A DNA stretch of 6,767 nt. Source: a bacterium HR32. Its GTDB lineage: Bacteria > Sysuimicrobiota > Sysuimicrobiia > Sysuimicrobiales > Sysuimicrobiaceae. This document shows, piece by piece, positions 6,121 through 6,767 of this stretch (its first letter is position 1; each line of letters begins with the position of its first letter). The stretch covers positions 1-6,767 of the forward strand of contig BEII01000097.1 of the NCBI GenBank assembly GCA_002898935.1, given 5' to 3'. Under the pieces are notes generated by a model that was given only the letters and a program-made list of their open reading frames with translations, was not told the DNA's origin and did not search any database. Position numbers and translations under genes: made by a program.

Positions 6121-6136
6121 CGGCCGTTGCTACAAT
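6108..6136 (+). promoter_or_regulatory. Promoter of purEK with extended -10
   Basis: The -10 is TACAAT (6131-6136, five of six matches) with TG at 6128-6129, giving TGcTACAAT. The -35 is weak: CAGACC at 6108-6113, 17 bp upstream, inside the end of arsM. The -10 ends 7 nt before the purE ATG, so transcription would start at or next to the start codon. The 23-bp gap has no Shine-Dalgarno sequence. Confidence 0.65.
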
Positions 6137-6143
6137 CGCTTTG

Positions 6144-6638
6144 ATGCAGCCTCTGGTGGGCCTCCTCATGGGGTCCCGGTCCGACTGGGAGACCCTGCGC
6201 CACGCAGCGGACACCCTGGACCAGCTGGGCGTCCCGTACGAGGTGCGGGTGGTCTCCGCCCACCGGACTCCTGACCTCCTGTACGAGTACGCGGGGACCG
6301 CGGAGGCGCGGGGGCTCGAGGTGATCATCGCGGGTGCCGGGGGTGCCGCGCACCTTCCCGGCATGACCGCGGCCAAGACCGTGCTGCCCGTCCTGGGCGT
6401 GCCGGTGGAGTCGCAGGCGCTGCGCGGTCTGGACTCCCTGCTGTCCATCGTCCAGATGCCTGCGGGGGTGCCCGTGGGGACCCTGGCCATCGGACGGGCG
6501 GGCGCGGTGAACGCGGCGCTGCTCGCGGCCAGCATCCTGGGCAACAAGCACCCGCAGGTGCGGGAGGCCCTGCGCCGGTACCGGGCGGCGCAGACCCAGG
6601 CGGTGCTGGAGCACCCGGACCCGAGGGCGGACGGGTGA
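6144..6638 (+). CDS. purE: N5-carboxyaminoimidazole ribonucleotide mutase
   Basis: 164-aa class I PurE of de novo purine synthesis. It converts N5-CAIR, made by PurK, to 4-carboxy-AIR. Motifs are VGLLMGSRSDW (5-15), the active-site VSAHRTPDLLYEY with its catalytic His, IAGAGGAAHLPGMTA with the second active-site His, GVPVES, and SIVQMPAGVPVGTLAIG, in family order and at normal length. The ATG at 6144 is at the family's N-terminus; the next in-frame Met (6168) would remove the first beta strand. There is no ribosome binding site, and a promoter -10 lies 7 nt upstream, so a leaderless message is likely. The stop overlaps the purK start (GTGA). Confidence 0.96.
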   Translation: MQPLVGLLMGSRSDWETLRHAADTLDQLGVPYEVRVVSAHRTPDLLYEYAGTAEARGLEVIIAGAGGAAHLPGMTAAKTVLPVLGVPVESQALRGLDSLLSIVQMPAGVPVGTLAIGRAGAVNAALLAASILGNKHPQVREALRRYRAAQTQAVLEHPDPRADG

Positions 6639-6767
6639 GGCTCGGCGTACTGGGCGCAGGCCAGCTGGGCCGGATGCTGGCCCTCGCGGGCCTGCCGCTC
6701 GGCATGGAGTTCGTCTTCCTGGACCCGCAGGACCGGCCGTGTGCGGCCGCCGTGGGCCGCCACCTCA
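6635..6767 (+). CDS. purK: N5-carboxyaminoimidazole ribonucleotide synthase (5' part, runs past window end)
   Basis: Only 44 codons are visible, but MRLGVLGAGQLGRMLALAG is the typical PurK N-terminus, with the glycine-rich GAGQLGRM at 7-14 of the ATP-grasp protein's first domain. LGMEFVFLDPQDRPCAAAVGRHL continues it. PurK makes N5-CAIR from AIR, bicarbonate and ATP, and feeds PurE. The GTG at 6635 overlaps the purE TGA by 4 nt. GAGGG at 6623-6627 is a suitable ribosome binding site inside purE. Translational coupling is expected. The stop and the C-terminal domains are beyond the window. Confidence 0.93.
   Translation, partial: MRLGVLGAGQLGRMLALAGLPLGMEFVFLDPQDRPCAAAVGRHL

Noticed and set aside
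6113..6126. Possible terminator after arsM: 5-bp stem CGGCC/GGCCG with a TGAC loop
   Set aside because: The stem is short, there is no T-tract after it, and it lies in the purE promoter spacer, so it is not a convincing intrinsic terminator.
5825..6763. 312-codon - strand frame opposite arsM and purEK
   Set aside because: Pro/Arg/Ala/Ser-rich shadow of purE and purK; no plausible start context or motif.
1..6767. CRISPR array, tRNA/rRNA genes, insertion sequences or riboswitches
   Set aside because: No regular repeats, tRNA-like folds, transposase frames or long leader regions were seen; nearly all sequence is accounted for by conserved genes with gaps of 39 bp or less.

Overview
The window is gene-dense, very G+C-rich bacterial DNA (roughly 70 % by eye). 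All eight genes are on the + strand, the longest intergenic gap is 39 bp, and GTG starts are common (five of the seven visible starts). These traits fit a high-G+C lineage such as Actinobacteria, Deinococcus-Thermus or a related thermophilic or deep-branching group. The sequence alone does not fix the phylum.

Positions 1-4532 form a tightly packed block with no promoter that I can see inside it. It holds the 3' part of a glucosyl-3-phosphoglycerate synthase (gpgS-like), a GH63-type hydrolase that is probably a glucosylglycerate hydrolase, an MscS-family mechanosensitive channel, and glucose-1-phosphate adenylyltransferase (glgC). Together these suggest a module for the compatible solute glucosylglycerate: sugar-nucleotide supply, synthesis, breakdown, and pressure release in hypo-osmotic shock. 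The phosphatase step (gpgP) is not in the window.

Positions 4533-6120 form a compact arsenic cassette: an ArsR-family repressor with a Cys-Val-Cys metalloid site, an ArsN2-like GNAT acetyltransferase and an ArsM arsenite methyltransferase. It has its own promoter. A 16-bp imperfect dyad overlaps the -35 box of that promoter, and a closely related dyad lies in the last codons of arsN just before arsM. No arsenite efflux pump or arsenate reductase is present between the flanking housekeeping genes, so this locus appears to act by methylation and acetylation.

Positions 6121-6767 begin a purine operon, purE followed by the first 44 codons of purK, with a 4-nt stop/start overlap. Both arsR and purE have an extended -10 element (TGnTAnnnT) only 6-7 nt before the ATG and no Shine-Dalgarno sequence, which predicts leaderless mRNAs. 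Operon-internal genes such as glgC, arsN and arsM have clear Shine-Dalgarno sequences.

The most interesting observations are the paired ArsR-like operators, the leaderless operon heads, the clustering of glucosylglycerate metabolism with a mechanosensitive channel and glgC, and the pump-less arsenic cassette.
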